Shown here: piece after piece, positions 12,801 to 21,600 of the stretch | Position numbering within the stretch: position 1 is the stretch's first letter | Layout of the letters: every line of letters begins with the position of its first letter | Made by a program: the position numbers and the translations under genes | Source: Mactra quadrangularis | Taxonomy: Eukaryota; Mollusca; Bivalvia; Venerida; Mactridae | Assembly: GCA_025267735.1 (NCBI GenBank) | Contig: CM046294.1 | Coordinates: 40,113,570 to 40,177,569, forward strand | Length of the DNA: 64,000 bases | Direction: 5' to 3' | Notes under the pieces: model-generated | What the model saw: only the letters and a program-made list of their open reading frames with translations | What the model was told of the DNA's origin: nothing | Databases searched by the model: none

Positions 12801-13266
12801 AATTCGATTTGATACATTGAAACTCGACTGCGAGGGCGCCAATCCGATTTCGATTCGGGACCCAAGAATTTTAATTCGATACTGACCTTTAAACGTATCT
12901 ACATAAGTTATAAGCATAAAAGCAAAGGCGCACCTAAAATACACTAACACATAGGCACTCGTTTGATGCGCTAATTAAATCAATCGTGCTAAAGCACTCG
13001 TGATTTAATCATACGCGCATCACAGCTCGAGCCTATGATTTATTAGATAACATAATATAGACAATTGCAAGTCATTTCTTAAATTAATTGAATCGGAAAA
13101 AAAATCTAATCGAAAATAGAAAAAAATATTTAATCGCATCGAATCAACTTTCCGGTGAATCGTTGCAGCTCTATTTCGTATTTTTTTTATATATTTTGTA
13201 GATACCACCAGTGGGGAAAACAAGTCAGAATATGAAAACATGAAGATAAGAGGATCATTGTTCTAA
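3564..13266 (+). CDS. IgSF receptor gene A (Ig4-Ig8, transmembrane, tyrosine-motif tail), 5' end not seen
   Basis: Exons: 3564-3848, 5241-5540, 8022-8303, 8644-8919, 9293-9586, 10065-10178, 10739-10769, 11195-11245, 11677-11733, 11900-11959, 12396-12484, 13202-13266. The splice phases join into one open frame ending in TAA. It encodes five Ig-like domains, a transmembrane helix and a cytoplasmic tail of about 115 residues with TAYDEI, NYEMV, TTYSLL and SEYENM. It should be a type I surface receptor with tyrosine-based signalling. Compared with gene B it lacks Ig1-3 and the signal peptide within this window; these may lie left of the retrotransposon or be lost. There is also no FN3 exon between Ig8 and the membrane exon. 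Gene A converges on gene B. A Tc1 copy sits in its second intron and an hAT-like element in its last intron. Family assignment is firm; ligand and role are unknown. Confidence 0.8.
4526..4691 (-). CDS. Possible terminal exon of an unrecognised gene, antisense inside a gene A intron
   Basis: On the minus strand a good acceptor (ggatttcag) is followed by 55 open codons and a TAA at 4528-4526. The peptide looks protein-like, containing PRFEMTFKNPARAGKDHPL and FHGRALVLSKLFQNVKFVRL. I do not recognise the family. The codon composition is richer in GC than the surrounding intron. No upstream partner exon was found nearby, so it may be a stray or captured exon, a remnant of a retrocopy, or chance. 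Confidence 0.35.
4885..4923 (+). pseudogene. Relic of a duplicated Ig5 exon start
   Basis: The segment attctattacagATCCTC...CCAGGTTTTTTAG matches the acceptor and first codons of the gene A Ig5 exon at 5229-5265. The match stops after about 30 coding bases. This suggests a partial tandem duplication of the exon edge, now non-functional. Confidence 0.4.
5241..5540 (+). CDS. Gene A exon: Ig5-type domain
   Basis: Acceptor tctattacag, donor gtaagt, phase 1-1, 100 codons. Begins PPSSPVFRVN. Typical Ig signature: INCTAHSKPSP, YTWTGP, and EDAGQYKCSVHNTMN. The closest relative here is gene B 21545-21844, with the same ending TVNVVVL. Confidence 0.85.
5909..5990. repeat. 32-bp tandem repeat, about 2.5 copies
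   Basis: The unit gcggtgttttgtatttgagg...tcaatatttt recurs with a 32-bp period, starting at 5925 and 5957, with a degenerate partial copy before them. Confidence 0.75.
6530..7548 (+). pseudogene. Tc1-family (DD34E) transposase, frame-broken by an 8-bp duplication
   Basis: The N-terminal part (MARLIDVQRGQAITLL, then a helix-turn-helix ending in VNVSTI) is in one frame to about 6637. The rest continues in another frame to TGA: RETGRLADRPRTGRPRVTTR, then the catalytic core with FTDESRF, QQDNARPHVA and NPDLSPIEHLWDEL. Second Asp to Glu spacing is 34, the Tc1 pattern, and all three acidic residues are present. The frame break coincides with cgaccatt repeated twice at 6630-6645; a single copy would restore one frame. 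Terminal inverted repeats were not found on either side, so the borders are unknown. The element is GC-richer than its surroundings, which suggests it is young. Confidence 0.88.
8022..8303 (+). CDS. Gene A exon: Ig6-type domain, with a GC donor
   Basis: Acceptor tgatattacag, phase 1-1, 94 codons. Ig signature: NTMCNYTAGIPNTTSFQWTR, then KKSDTGIYTCTASNTMK. It matches gene B 20773-21054. The 3' junction reads CAAT|gcaagt, so the splice donor is GC instead of GT, with otherwise strong consensus. Confidence 0.85.
8644..8919 (+). CDS. Gene A exon: Ig7-type domain
   Basis: Acceptor tttttacaacag, donor gtaagt, phase 1-1. Contains NESDPIRIICNADSNP and GCSDAGIFFCSARN. The usual core tryptophan is replaced (AVMTLRHENK). 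An extra cysteine precedes the D-A-G motif. Both traits are shared with the Ig7 exons of B, C and D. Confidence 0.85.
9293..9586 (+). CDS. Gene A exon: Ig8-type membrane-proximal domain lacking disulphide cysteines
   Basis: Acceptor gacattttgcag, donor gtaaga, phase 1-1, 98 codons. It has Ig-like KITITFKAFAYPFPIFTWF and VDDFTSYKVVAENKLG. The two positions normally held by cysteine are occupied by other residues. The same is true of its relatives in B, C and D. Confidence 0.82.
10065..10178 (+). CDS. Gene A exon: transmembrane segment
   Basis: Phase 1-1 exon of 38 codons. A short Ser/Thr/Pro stalk leads to TPGALIGGIVGG and a hydrophobic run (CIVIVVVIIFII) followed by RRY as a stop-transfer signal. 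It splices directly from Ig8 with no FN3 exon between them. Confidence 0.88.
10179..11676. other. Gene A first tail introns
   Basis: The region is AT-rich and contains two short tail exons (10739-10769 and 11195-11245), listed with the tail entry. Nothing else was identified. Confidence 0.5.
10739..13266 (+). CDS. Gene A cytoplasmic tail exons (A/C-type tail)
   Basis: Six exons: 10739-10769 (VCSEQLSRDK, phase 1 to 2), 11195-11245 (SNKSAEEQAYYNTG), 11677-11733 (DATAYDEIG), 11900-11959 (SVTYTNSNSAAEDS), 12396-12484 (NYEMVNLNNVESTTYSLLD, phase 2 to 1) and 13202-13266 (SGENKSEYENMKIRGSLF, stop TAA). TAYDEI fits the ITSM pattern TxYxx(V/I). YEMV and YSLL are nine residues apart, a spacing like an ITAM though the first motif ends in V. 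The final SEYENM contains YxxM. These are candidate SH2-docking tyrosines. Exon 11195 has an AAG acceptor, with an in-frame alternative CAG six bases downstream. Confidence 0.75.
12789..13173. mobile_element. hAT-like non-autonomous element (MITE)
   Basis: The left end tagggctgtaacaattcg is matched in inverted orientation by the right end gaatcgttgcagctcta. The interior is rich in 'attcgat'-type repeats. Ends of this type (TAGGGCTGCAACGATT) are common among hAT-derived MITEs in animals. A clean 8-bp target duplication was not recognised. The element sits about 28 bp upstream of gene A's last exon. The related relic sequence near 56.5-56.84 kb lacks it. Confidence 0.6.
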
Positions 13267-13794
13267 CTGTGTTGGATGGTTGAAAACATATTACGTACAT
13301 TACAATTTAATGTACATTTAGTGTACAGCGTATAATCCTATAAATAGCAGCATGTTTTAACAGGAACTTTTTTACTAATTCATTAAAACAATTTTATTCC
13401 CATCTTTCTAAGATAGTTAAACACGTCTTGTGTTTAACATTATTTTGCATGTGTTTCCATCTTTCGAAATAAAAAGTGCCAATTTCATGGTATGCGGCTA
13501 AACAACATGAACTATTTGAAAATAAATAACATGCTTATTTATTCTCTAGGGTGGAAAATTCAGAATATTATCACGTACAACTCTGCGATTATATTAAGTG
13601 TAAAATGTATCATAATACTGTATTTACTAATTCTTTAAATACTATTTTTCCCCTTACAGTGTGTTACTCATTGCGTTTAATTCATGTAATAGTTGTGTAT
13701 TTCCATGTTGTTTCAAAGCTACATTTGCTTCACCACAGAGTTAGTGCAAATTACAAATACAATGCTCTCAGATAGACAGACTGGTTACATTTGC

Positions 13795-13800
13795 AATAAA
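13795..13800 (+). promoter_or_regulatory. Candidate polyadenylation signal of gene A
   Basis: An AATAAA hexamer lies about 530 bp past the gene A stop. The surrounding segment (13545-13810) has a diverged copy at 57165-57440, downstream of gene C, as expected for a shared 3' region. Other hexamers occur in this AT-rich DNA, so its use is uncertain. Confidence 0.4.
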
Positions 13801-13909
13801 GTAAATCCACTAACAAAAAAAAGAACACCAATATATGTATGAATCTCCATCATGTATAAAGACATTTTATTACCAAAATAAACTATATATCATCTTATTG
13901 CATATGTTA

Positions 13910-14490
13910 CTATAGATAGTAACAAAATCGACGAGAAAGTGCGCCAATATAGCCCCCATGTGAGCAATACATTCCGGTATTGAGCAAGTGTGCCAAAATA
14001 TCGATATTTGGCTCACTTCCTAGTGTGCCAAAAATCGATATGAGACAACTTCCAGTCATTACGCCACAACGGCAGACTTTCAGCACGTAAAATTCGTTAC
14101 GTAATTAGCAACAAGAAGCTATCCAAATTTTAGACGCGTGTTTTTTTCAAACTGAAATAAGATTATCAACAATAAAGACTTACTTTTTTGACAATCGTTC
14201 ATTAGATTCTAAAAAAACAATACAATACAATGTGACGTAACGTCAACGTGCAAAATAGCGCGTTACGTCGAGAAAAGATTGTAGATCTATTTTTGTTTTA
14301 AAAGAATCATTATTACAGGCAAGAGTCAAAATATGCAATAAAAAGGTTATGAAACAGGGCAAGTGTGCCTTAAGTTATTATCGGCACACTTTCCTCGGCA
14401 TAAGCCCTCGGGCTGGAGCCCTCGGGCCAATACCTAAGCAAGTGTGCCGATATCTTCCTTAAGGCACACTTGCCCTGTTTAATAACCTAT
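13910..14490. mobile_element. Non-autonomous element with subterminal palindromes, between genes A and B
   Basis: This block is richer in GC than its flanks. It contains repeated gcaagtgtgcc motifs, the near-palindrome gccaaaatatcgatatttggc at 13993-14013, an inverted pair around tgacgtaacgtca/gcgcgttacgtcg near 14231-14272, and a long terminal hairpin at 14344-14488. The structure resembles a MITE or foldback element. The left border is approximate. Confidence 0.45.
14344..14488. repeat. Long hairpin (inverted repeat)
   Basis: The left arm aggttat..aaacagggcaagtgtgcctt is answered by the right arm aaggcacacttgccctgttt..aataacct. A second inner pair is atcggcacactt/aagtgtgccgat. The apex holds a repeated gccctcgggc motif. 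The arms are about 55 bp with few mismatches. Confidence 0.85.
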
Positions 14491-14975
14491 GCATACACAC
14501 ATGTGTCTGTCATAGCTTATAGCTTGTTATACGTTGTGATGTATGTTATTGTAATTATGCTTTGTGTGCACTATGCCAAAAAATATTATTATAATAATCA
14601 AATACGAATTGCCAATGGTATGGTTTATTTTCGAAAACGCATCGACGATCATGAAAAAATATGTTGTTTTTCTATTTCAAACATAATGAAGTAAACATCG
14701 TTCTATATTGTATATTATCTGTATTATAACATTTTGTCCTGTTAATATTTGTGTACAATAATATAACGAAACAGATACCAATCTATATATTCAATTTATA
14801 TCCACATCATATCCAGAAAGAAAAAAATGAGCTGAGGTCAAGTCATCTTCAGCAGATTGTTTTTATTATCGTCTAATTTCCTTTGTGTTCTTCTTAAACT
14901 ATGTCCGATTCCTTAATAAATTAAACAAACAAACAGTAGTATTATCACAATAGATAATGTTGATCTGGACATAAA

Positions 14976-15127
14976 TATATTTTATTACACAGCAAACTGA
15001 TATATAAGCATAATTATAAACTATACACAATAAGCATATACATTTAACAGGTATATTTTATTACACAGCATACTGATATATAAGCATAATTATAAACTAT
15101 ACATAATAAGCATATACATTTAAAAGG
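14976..15127. repeat. 76-bp tandem duplication, two copies
   Basis: The unit starting tatattttattacacagc is repeated after exactly 76 bp, with only a few substitutions (for example agcaaactg versus agcatactg). It lies in the 3' flank of gene B. Confidence 0.88.
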
Positions 15128-15434
15128 TTTTTTCATATAATTCAATGTATTTATATTCTACTGATCGACGTAAAAAACACACTGCACTGTAAGCATAAAC
15201 AACAAAACACTATATGACAATGACATATTAATAAACAGTATTAGTAATATGTGTTAGTAACACAATCTGAACGAAATTGTATGCTTCATATCAACACTTA
15301 TAGTTTTAAAGACACTTCTATTAAGGTATACAATTACAGCACGATGCATTACTCTCTTCATGGATATACAAAATATGGTTATAACGAAGAAATTATGTAC
15401 AGAGTGATGTCAACCATAACAATAGACAGCCTGT

Positions 15435-15605
15435 TTATTTTTCATTCTCTTCATCACTTTCGGGAAGTGGATCAGCCTTCTTTGTAAAGTCAACTTGAGA
15501 ATAAGGTGTAGGATCATCACCAATGATAACCATCTTCTCCCCAGGCGGTTTACCATTGAATAATAGATCAGCATAAATCAAACCATCCTTGTTAACAATC
15601 TTCAG
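15435..15605 (-). CDS. Gene B last exon: ITIM-like and ITSM-like motifs
   Basis: Phase 0 entry, 56 codons and TAA. It carries GLIYADLLFNG, where LIYADL matches (I/V/L/S)xYxx(L/V), and DDPTPYSQVDF, where TPYSQV matches TxYxx(V/I). It ends in an acidic run (PESDEENEK). In vertebrate receptors such motifs recruit SHP-type phosphatases or SAP adaptors; that role here is inference. Gene D 58496-58669 is nearly identical in protein sequence. Confidence 0.88.
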   Translation of the reverse strand: MKIVNKDGLIYADLLFNGKPPGEKMVIIGDDPTPYSQVDFTKKADPLPESDEENEK

Positions 15606-18600
15606 CTGTAAATTGAATTGATACGCAAATTAAATTTTACACCAGATATAATATCGTGTATACACTTTGTATTGAAACACAGCGGTTGCTCGTCTTCCTT
15701 AAGTGACACTAATATTTTATCATTATCAACAGTCTCTAACAGACAACATTTTCATTTTCATAGAATAATCGATATTAGACGTCGATACATTAATGAAACA
15801 GTTAACTCTTTTGGGATTTGAATCCGAGACCTAACTTAAATCATGACATTTAACTCGAAAAGAATTGCAGCGGCTTTAATATATCTACAAATAAAGTTGT
15901 TTCGGTTGTCTAGAAACTACTTTACTAAAACATAGATCGTAATTCAACACGATAAAAGGCATTTACACGAAACTTTTTTTAATATTTTCTTCATTACCTT
16001 CGGTTGTTTAGAAGCTGGCTCTCCAGGAGGAGAATGCGTGTCGACTTCTTTCTCTTTCGGTTTATTATTAAGTTCGAAATTCTCGTATACATCAACTAAT
16101 ATAATAAACAAGTAAATCATTAAATAAGTAAGATACACAAAACATGATTTTTTTTAAAATGAGAAAGCCGGTTTGTTTAGCTGTAAAATAAACTGATTAA
16201 CATAGCATCAACATTTCGAAAGGTAATTATATTCACCTTAAACAAGTATGTATACTAGGTTTGCATTGTCTAGTTAAGACGTATTATTGACTTAAGCCAA
16301 AAAATTTGCTCCTACTTTATTATACTGTTGCAGAGGGTTACGAAGCATTTGCAACATTCGAACATGTGAAGAATCAATATGCAACTTTTTTTGTTAAAAA
16401 ATAACGTATATAGTAGTTTGATCCATTCTATCTTAACATGACATTATACCGTCTTGCTTTTTGCTATTTCCTGGTGCAGTTGAACCCTTTTTGTCTTTAT
16501 CTGTAAAAAAAGGGAAATCACTTATTTCCAAAGGATAAAGTGAAGACCGTATTCGTTATGTTATATCGTTTAGAATTTTAGATAATGTCTCTTATGGGGA
16601 GTTTTTTCCATATTATAACAATAATTCAGAAATATTAATGAAAAAATATTTAACGTATTGTATGTGTAATATTTTAAAAGCCCAAAGAAAAAATGATAGT
16701 CTTATCATGGTTTTATCAAGGATAGCATTAAATTGATTTTTATTATTGATGTATATTTCTACGAACAATATGTTATAACATTTCGTCCGAACATCCATGT
16801 TCAAATTGTAGGTTACTAGGAGTTATCATAAATCGAGTTAAGCAGATGCATTAAATGCTCAGACACATCATCTTAGTCACTCACAGGGAGTATGATGTTT
16901 CATTTGTGTTTGCTTTTTTCCTTATTTTTACAAGATTACTGATAGACTTTATAATTATTATCATTTATTGAAAGCATACGTTTAAGCAATGAATAAAACA
17001 TCAACAATTGTATTACCTAGTTTCTTTGTCTTATCCACCACAGCATATACGTCTCCTTTACCAGGTACAATTGGTTTCTTAGGTGTTATCGGTTTAGCGT
17101 AAATATCAGTTGATGTTGAGGCTGATGTTGATGCAACTGGTGCAACATCACTTGATGATGCATACATTGGATTGTCTATTAAACCTATAAAAGTTCATAA
17201 GAAGGAAGAATGAGTTATACATCTACACAAGCTACGAATGTAGTCATGTTAATGGTAACATATCGAATAAACTATTACATTATAGAACATTTTTTATAGA
17301 TTTCACCATGATGAATACTTTAAGATAAAGATAAAACTTCTGATGGTAAAAAATAAACATGAACATTGTTAGATATTTAGAACAAAAATTGTTTTCGTAT
17401 CGTATTCATACATTTGATGTAATACATTTAATAAAGTCTTTAATGATAAACAATGTTTACCGTCTTCATCATCGGAGTCGTCAGAATCAGGTCTAAAATA
17501 TGAAACAAAAATATGTAACATCGTTGTATATACACATTATCTTGCAAAACAATATATCAAAAATGTTTTACTTCAGAAAAAAATTGATGTGCATATCACA
17601 ACTATTTTAATATAATAAAAGCTTATTTCTATGAAATACTTTGAATAAAAATTAGATTAATAATTTAATTAAATTAAATTTGATAAGATCATTGCTTGAT
17701 TTTGTTAATCAGGTTTTGTCTCAACCAGACATTTCCAGGGACTTTAATTTTCAATGTATAACATGTCAAGTAATGACATATTTCAAATGTGAACTGTTTT
17801 AATAGATATTTGAACAACCGATGTAATTAATGTCCTAACATCAAGATGTATCACTAGTGAATTACCTTCTTATGTCTTGGTCAGCGTTGTCTCTTCCTGC
17901 AATTTAAAGAGTGTGGTGTATAAACAGTGTGCTTCCATTATGATGATATTGACATGAACAAATGTTATTTACAGACAAACACTACTTCCTAAATGTTAAC
18001 AAGCAAAACATATACATTGATCAAAAGGATGTTTATTTGTTGATTCAATTATTGAATGTCACGATCGAGTGTCCTAGTGCCGTTTGCGGCGAATAACTAT
18101 GACTTCGTCACAGTATGTACATGTATTTCATGGGTCATGTTTGATATCATGGGTTAAACATTTTTACATTGTAAGTGATATATGTTGCATACGTTCGTCA
18201 AAACGTAATGTTAGTTTGAGTCTCTGCTTGTTTATCTACTTACCTTTCAACAATGGATATCTTCTAATAATCACTATTATAACTATAACAATTATAACAA
18301 CACCACTGATTCCACCTGTAATACCACCAATCAATGCTCCGGGACTGTTAGATGAGTTCTCAATGGCTGGAACTAATAAAAAATTAGAAAATTTTGTTTA
18401 AGATCAATTGATGCTGAAACAATATAGTATCGGTTTATGTACATCTACAACAACACCACTGATTCCACCTGTGATATCACATATCAACGCTCAAGGATTT
18501 TTTGATGATTTCTCAATGGTTAAAACAAATAACAGTTTGTCAACTAGTTAATTTTGTTTAAAATCTATTTATGCGGAAAGAATATATTATTGTTTTAGGT

Positions 18601-21600
18601 ACTGCTGCGTGGAAATTTTGAACATTTGTAGCTGTAACATAAACGTGTTTTATGCATTTCACATTAATTCGTCCCGGCGAAAATGTGTGATAATATTTAG
18701 TCAGTCGAAACTTGTACTAATTTGTTTTAAAATACAAAACAATGGAATAAAATATGACTATTGACAATTGACAATTGTCTGAACTTCGAAAACAGGGTGC
18801 ACTATTTAAAGTTAACCTGCATAATCGAAGAAATATATAACATGTCATCTATGAGATACATATGACGCAGCGGATATTAATTACCTTTTAATGTCGTAGC
18901 AGTAAAGCTTATCTCGCCTGAAGTTTAGAAATAATCTGAATAACATTTAAGCTAATATATGTGTATACAATATGTCATGCTATAATATCATACATGTAAA
19001 CATGACTTAATTAGATTATTTTATAATAAAAACTATTTATCGAGGTTAACGGAAAAACATTGAGATGCAGATATACATCTAAGAGTATAACTATTTGATA
19101 ATTCGCAAAAACAAATATAGCATGTTCACATATATTCCAATTATAAAATTGATTTATATATCTGATAAATTAACTAACCATAGGATGAAAGAGTATAATT
19201 TTTTTCCATTTGACCAAAATCGTTTTCAGCCTTTACTTTATAGCGTGTGAAGTCATTTGCTCCAACAATTCGTATTGTCAGATTTGTCTGGACAACAGAT
19301 GAGTTTATGTCAAAGTTGTCATTATCATGTAGTTGCGTCCAGTTCTCATCATCCAGTTTATACCAGATAAATGTTGGTGGTGGATATGCTATTACATTCA
19401 GTGTTATTGTTATTGTAGCGTTCTTTTCACTCGTGATGTTACTATGTATCTCATTTGCCGTCCTAGGATAACCTGTAAACGTTTTTGGACATACTTAATA
19501 CGAGAACAAAACATACATCTTCAAAATTATGTAAGTAAAAAATTGATATCAGCTTTATCACTTATTTAAAAAACAATTATTTAGTCAACCGTATATGAAT
19601 TTAGTGGTTATATATGACATTACATAAATTATGTATAAAATAACAACTTACATTCAAAACATTACAAAGATGTATTATACAAACACTATTTAAAAAGGGA
19701 TGTAGGTAGTAGGCTAAGGCATTGAATCGTATATAAACAATTTAAAGAAAAAAAGTAAAATGAAACTTAACGAGGACTTACTGGGCATACAATTTTTTAA
19801 TTTTATTACTTGTTAAATAAATAAAATGCACAAAGGAAAATGAATTATAAGTGTACTCACAATTTACAAATACCTGCACCTCTTTGCTAACAATACTTTC
19901 TTCGTTGTACATATTTTTCGCGGTACAAATGTATGTTCCTGCATCTAAACATCTTGCCTCAGATATGTTGTGTTTCACAATGTTAGATGTCGTAGTATTC
20001 AGTGCTTTATTGTTGTGACTTATAGTCATATTAGCTATCGGATTACTGTCAGCATTGCAGATAAACTGAATTGGGTCACTTTCATTTTTAGTCACAGTTT
20101 TGTTTGCAATTTCATCGATTGTAAACGATGTAACATATGTCTCATCTGTATAAAAGAAATATAGTTGATATAGATGTAAATATATTAAGGGTTTATTTGT
20201 GCCCCATCTACAGTGTTTCAAATATTTAAGTGCAAATTTGTGTTGAGGCCTATGACTTGAAATACGTGTCTGCAACCTAAGTACATGGCAACTACATAAT
20301 TATAATTCATAATATGAATTGAAAAGGCACAAGTCGCTAGCTCAGTTGATAACACGCAAGTTTACTGATCGAGTGGTTCTAGGTTCAAAACCTGGGCGGG
20401 GCATACTTCGAGGCACTTGGTCATGGAATTATTTCTACGGTATTTCTACCTCCTACCAATGACTCCTGATTAAGAAGGGCAGTTGTCAGGCACTGAAGAA
20501 AGTATGAGCCAAGTAGTTGGTAAACAACTTAATCCTGAGATTTAGCCTTTCCAAGAACAGTGAGTAGGTTGAGTGACCACTGTTATATGACCTATACAAT
20601 GTGTTGCTACGGCGTTAAACCGAGCCAACACAAAAACAAACGAAATGGCACAGGTTAGTGTATTTGCTATTTTGCACATAATCTAAAGAAATTGAATCAC
20701 AACACAATATCAATAAATAGGTATGTGCTTAATACGAACTGATATAGATCATTTAGCAATAATTATACTTACATAATACATTAAGACGGAAACTTTGAGT
20801 GTCATTACCATTGTAAACAATGCTCTCACCACTTGGCTTCATAGAATTAGAAATATAGCAGGAGTAGTTCGCAGCATCACTCTTTTCAACGGATGGTATA
20901 TATAACTGTTCACCATCCCATCGCTTTTCATCTATATCTCTGGTCCAAACAAACGATCTCTCACTAGGCATACCAGCTGTGTATGGGCATCTTATTGTTA
21001 AGTTTTTCCCGTGAAGTATTGATTTATTATTGATCGGCAACACGACAGGAGCGTCTGCAATGGGAGTTAATGCGTTATGCTTATGCGTTCATGACAGTGG
21101 TGATCATGACGTTTTCATATACTGATAAAATATACATTTATTCAAAACTATGATATTGAGCGAGGATTTATTAAACGGTAAAAGTACCACAAAAAAGATT
21201 ATATAAAAACGTCCAGTGAATCATTTTGCCATTTTAATATTTTCAAAGCTTGTGATATATAATCTCACTTATACACAACGTTGTAATTTAAATCTTAAGT
21301 TGCAAGCGAAAAAACAATCACCGACATAATTAAATGTACTCAATATAACTACATTATATAGAATAGGTTATTTCTAAGACCAGAATATACACAAGCAAAC
21401 TTGACTCAATTATAACAGCGTTACAATGGCATGTTAATGTGTTGCCAAAACTAATAGGCCTATTGTAAATATATATAAAACTGTTTTCTCTAGATGATTA
21501 ATGTAAGTAAAGTCAAGAATATAATAGTTTCGTAAAACACTTACATAGTACAACAACATTCACGGTACTATTGTTGATACCAGCTTTATTTCCTTCATCT

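Noticed and set aside
13551..13775. A 74-codon open frame after the gene A stop, with an ITIM-like SEYYHV near its start and an acceptor-like ttctctag
   Set aside because: Its frame requires phase-2 entry, while the preceding gene A exon ends in phase 1. The matching segment near 57173 shows no conserved frame. Probably 3' UTR.
20333..20405. tRNA-like sequence, considered as a tRNA gene
   Set aside because: Attached to a shared non-tRNA body and present twice with different heads; a SINE head, not a functional tRNA.
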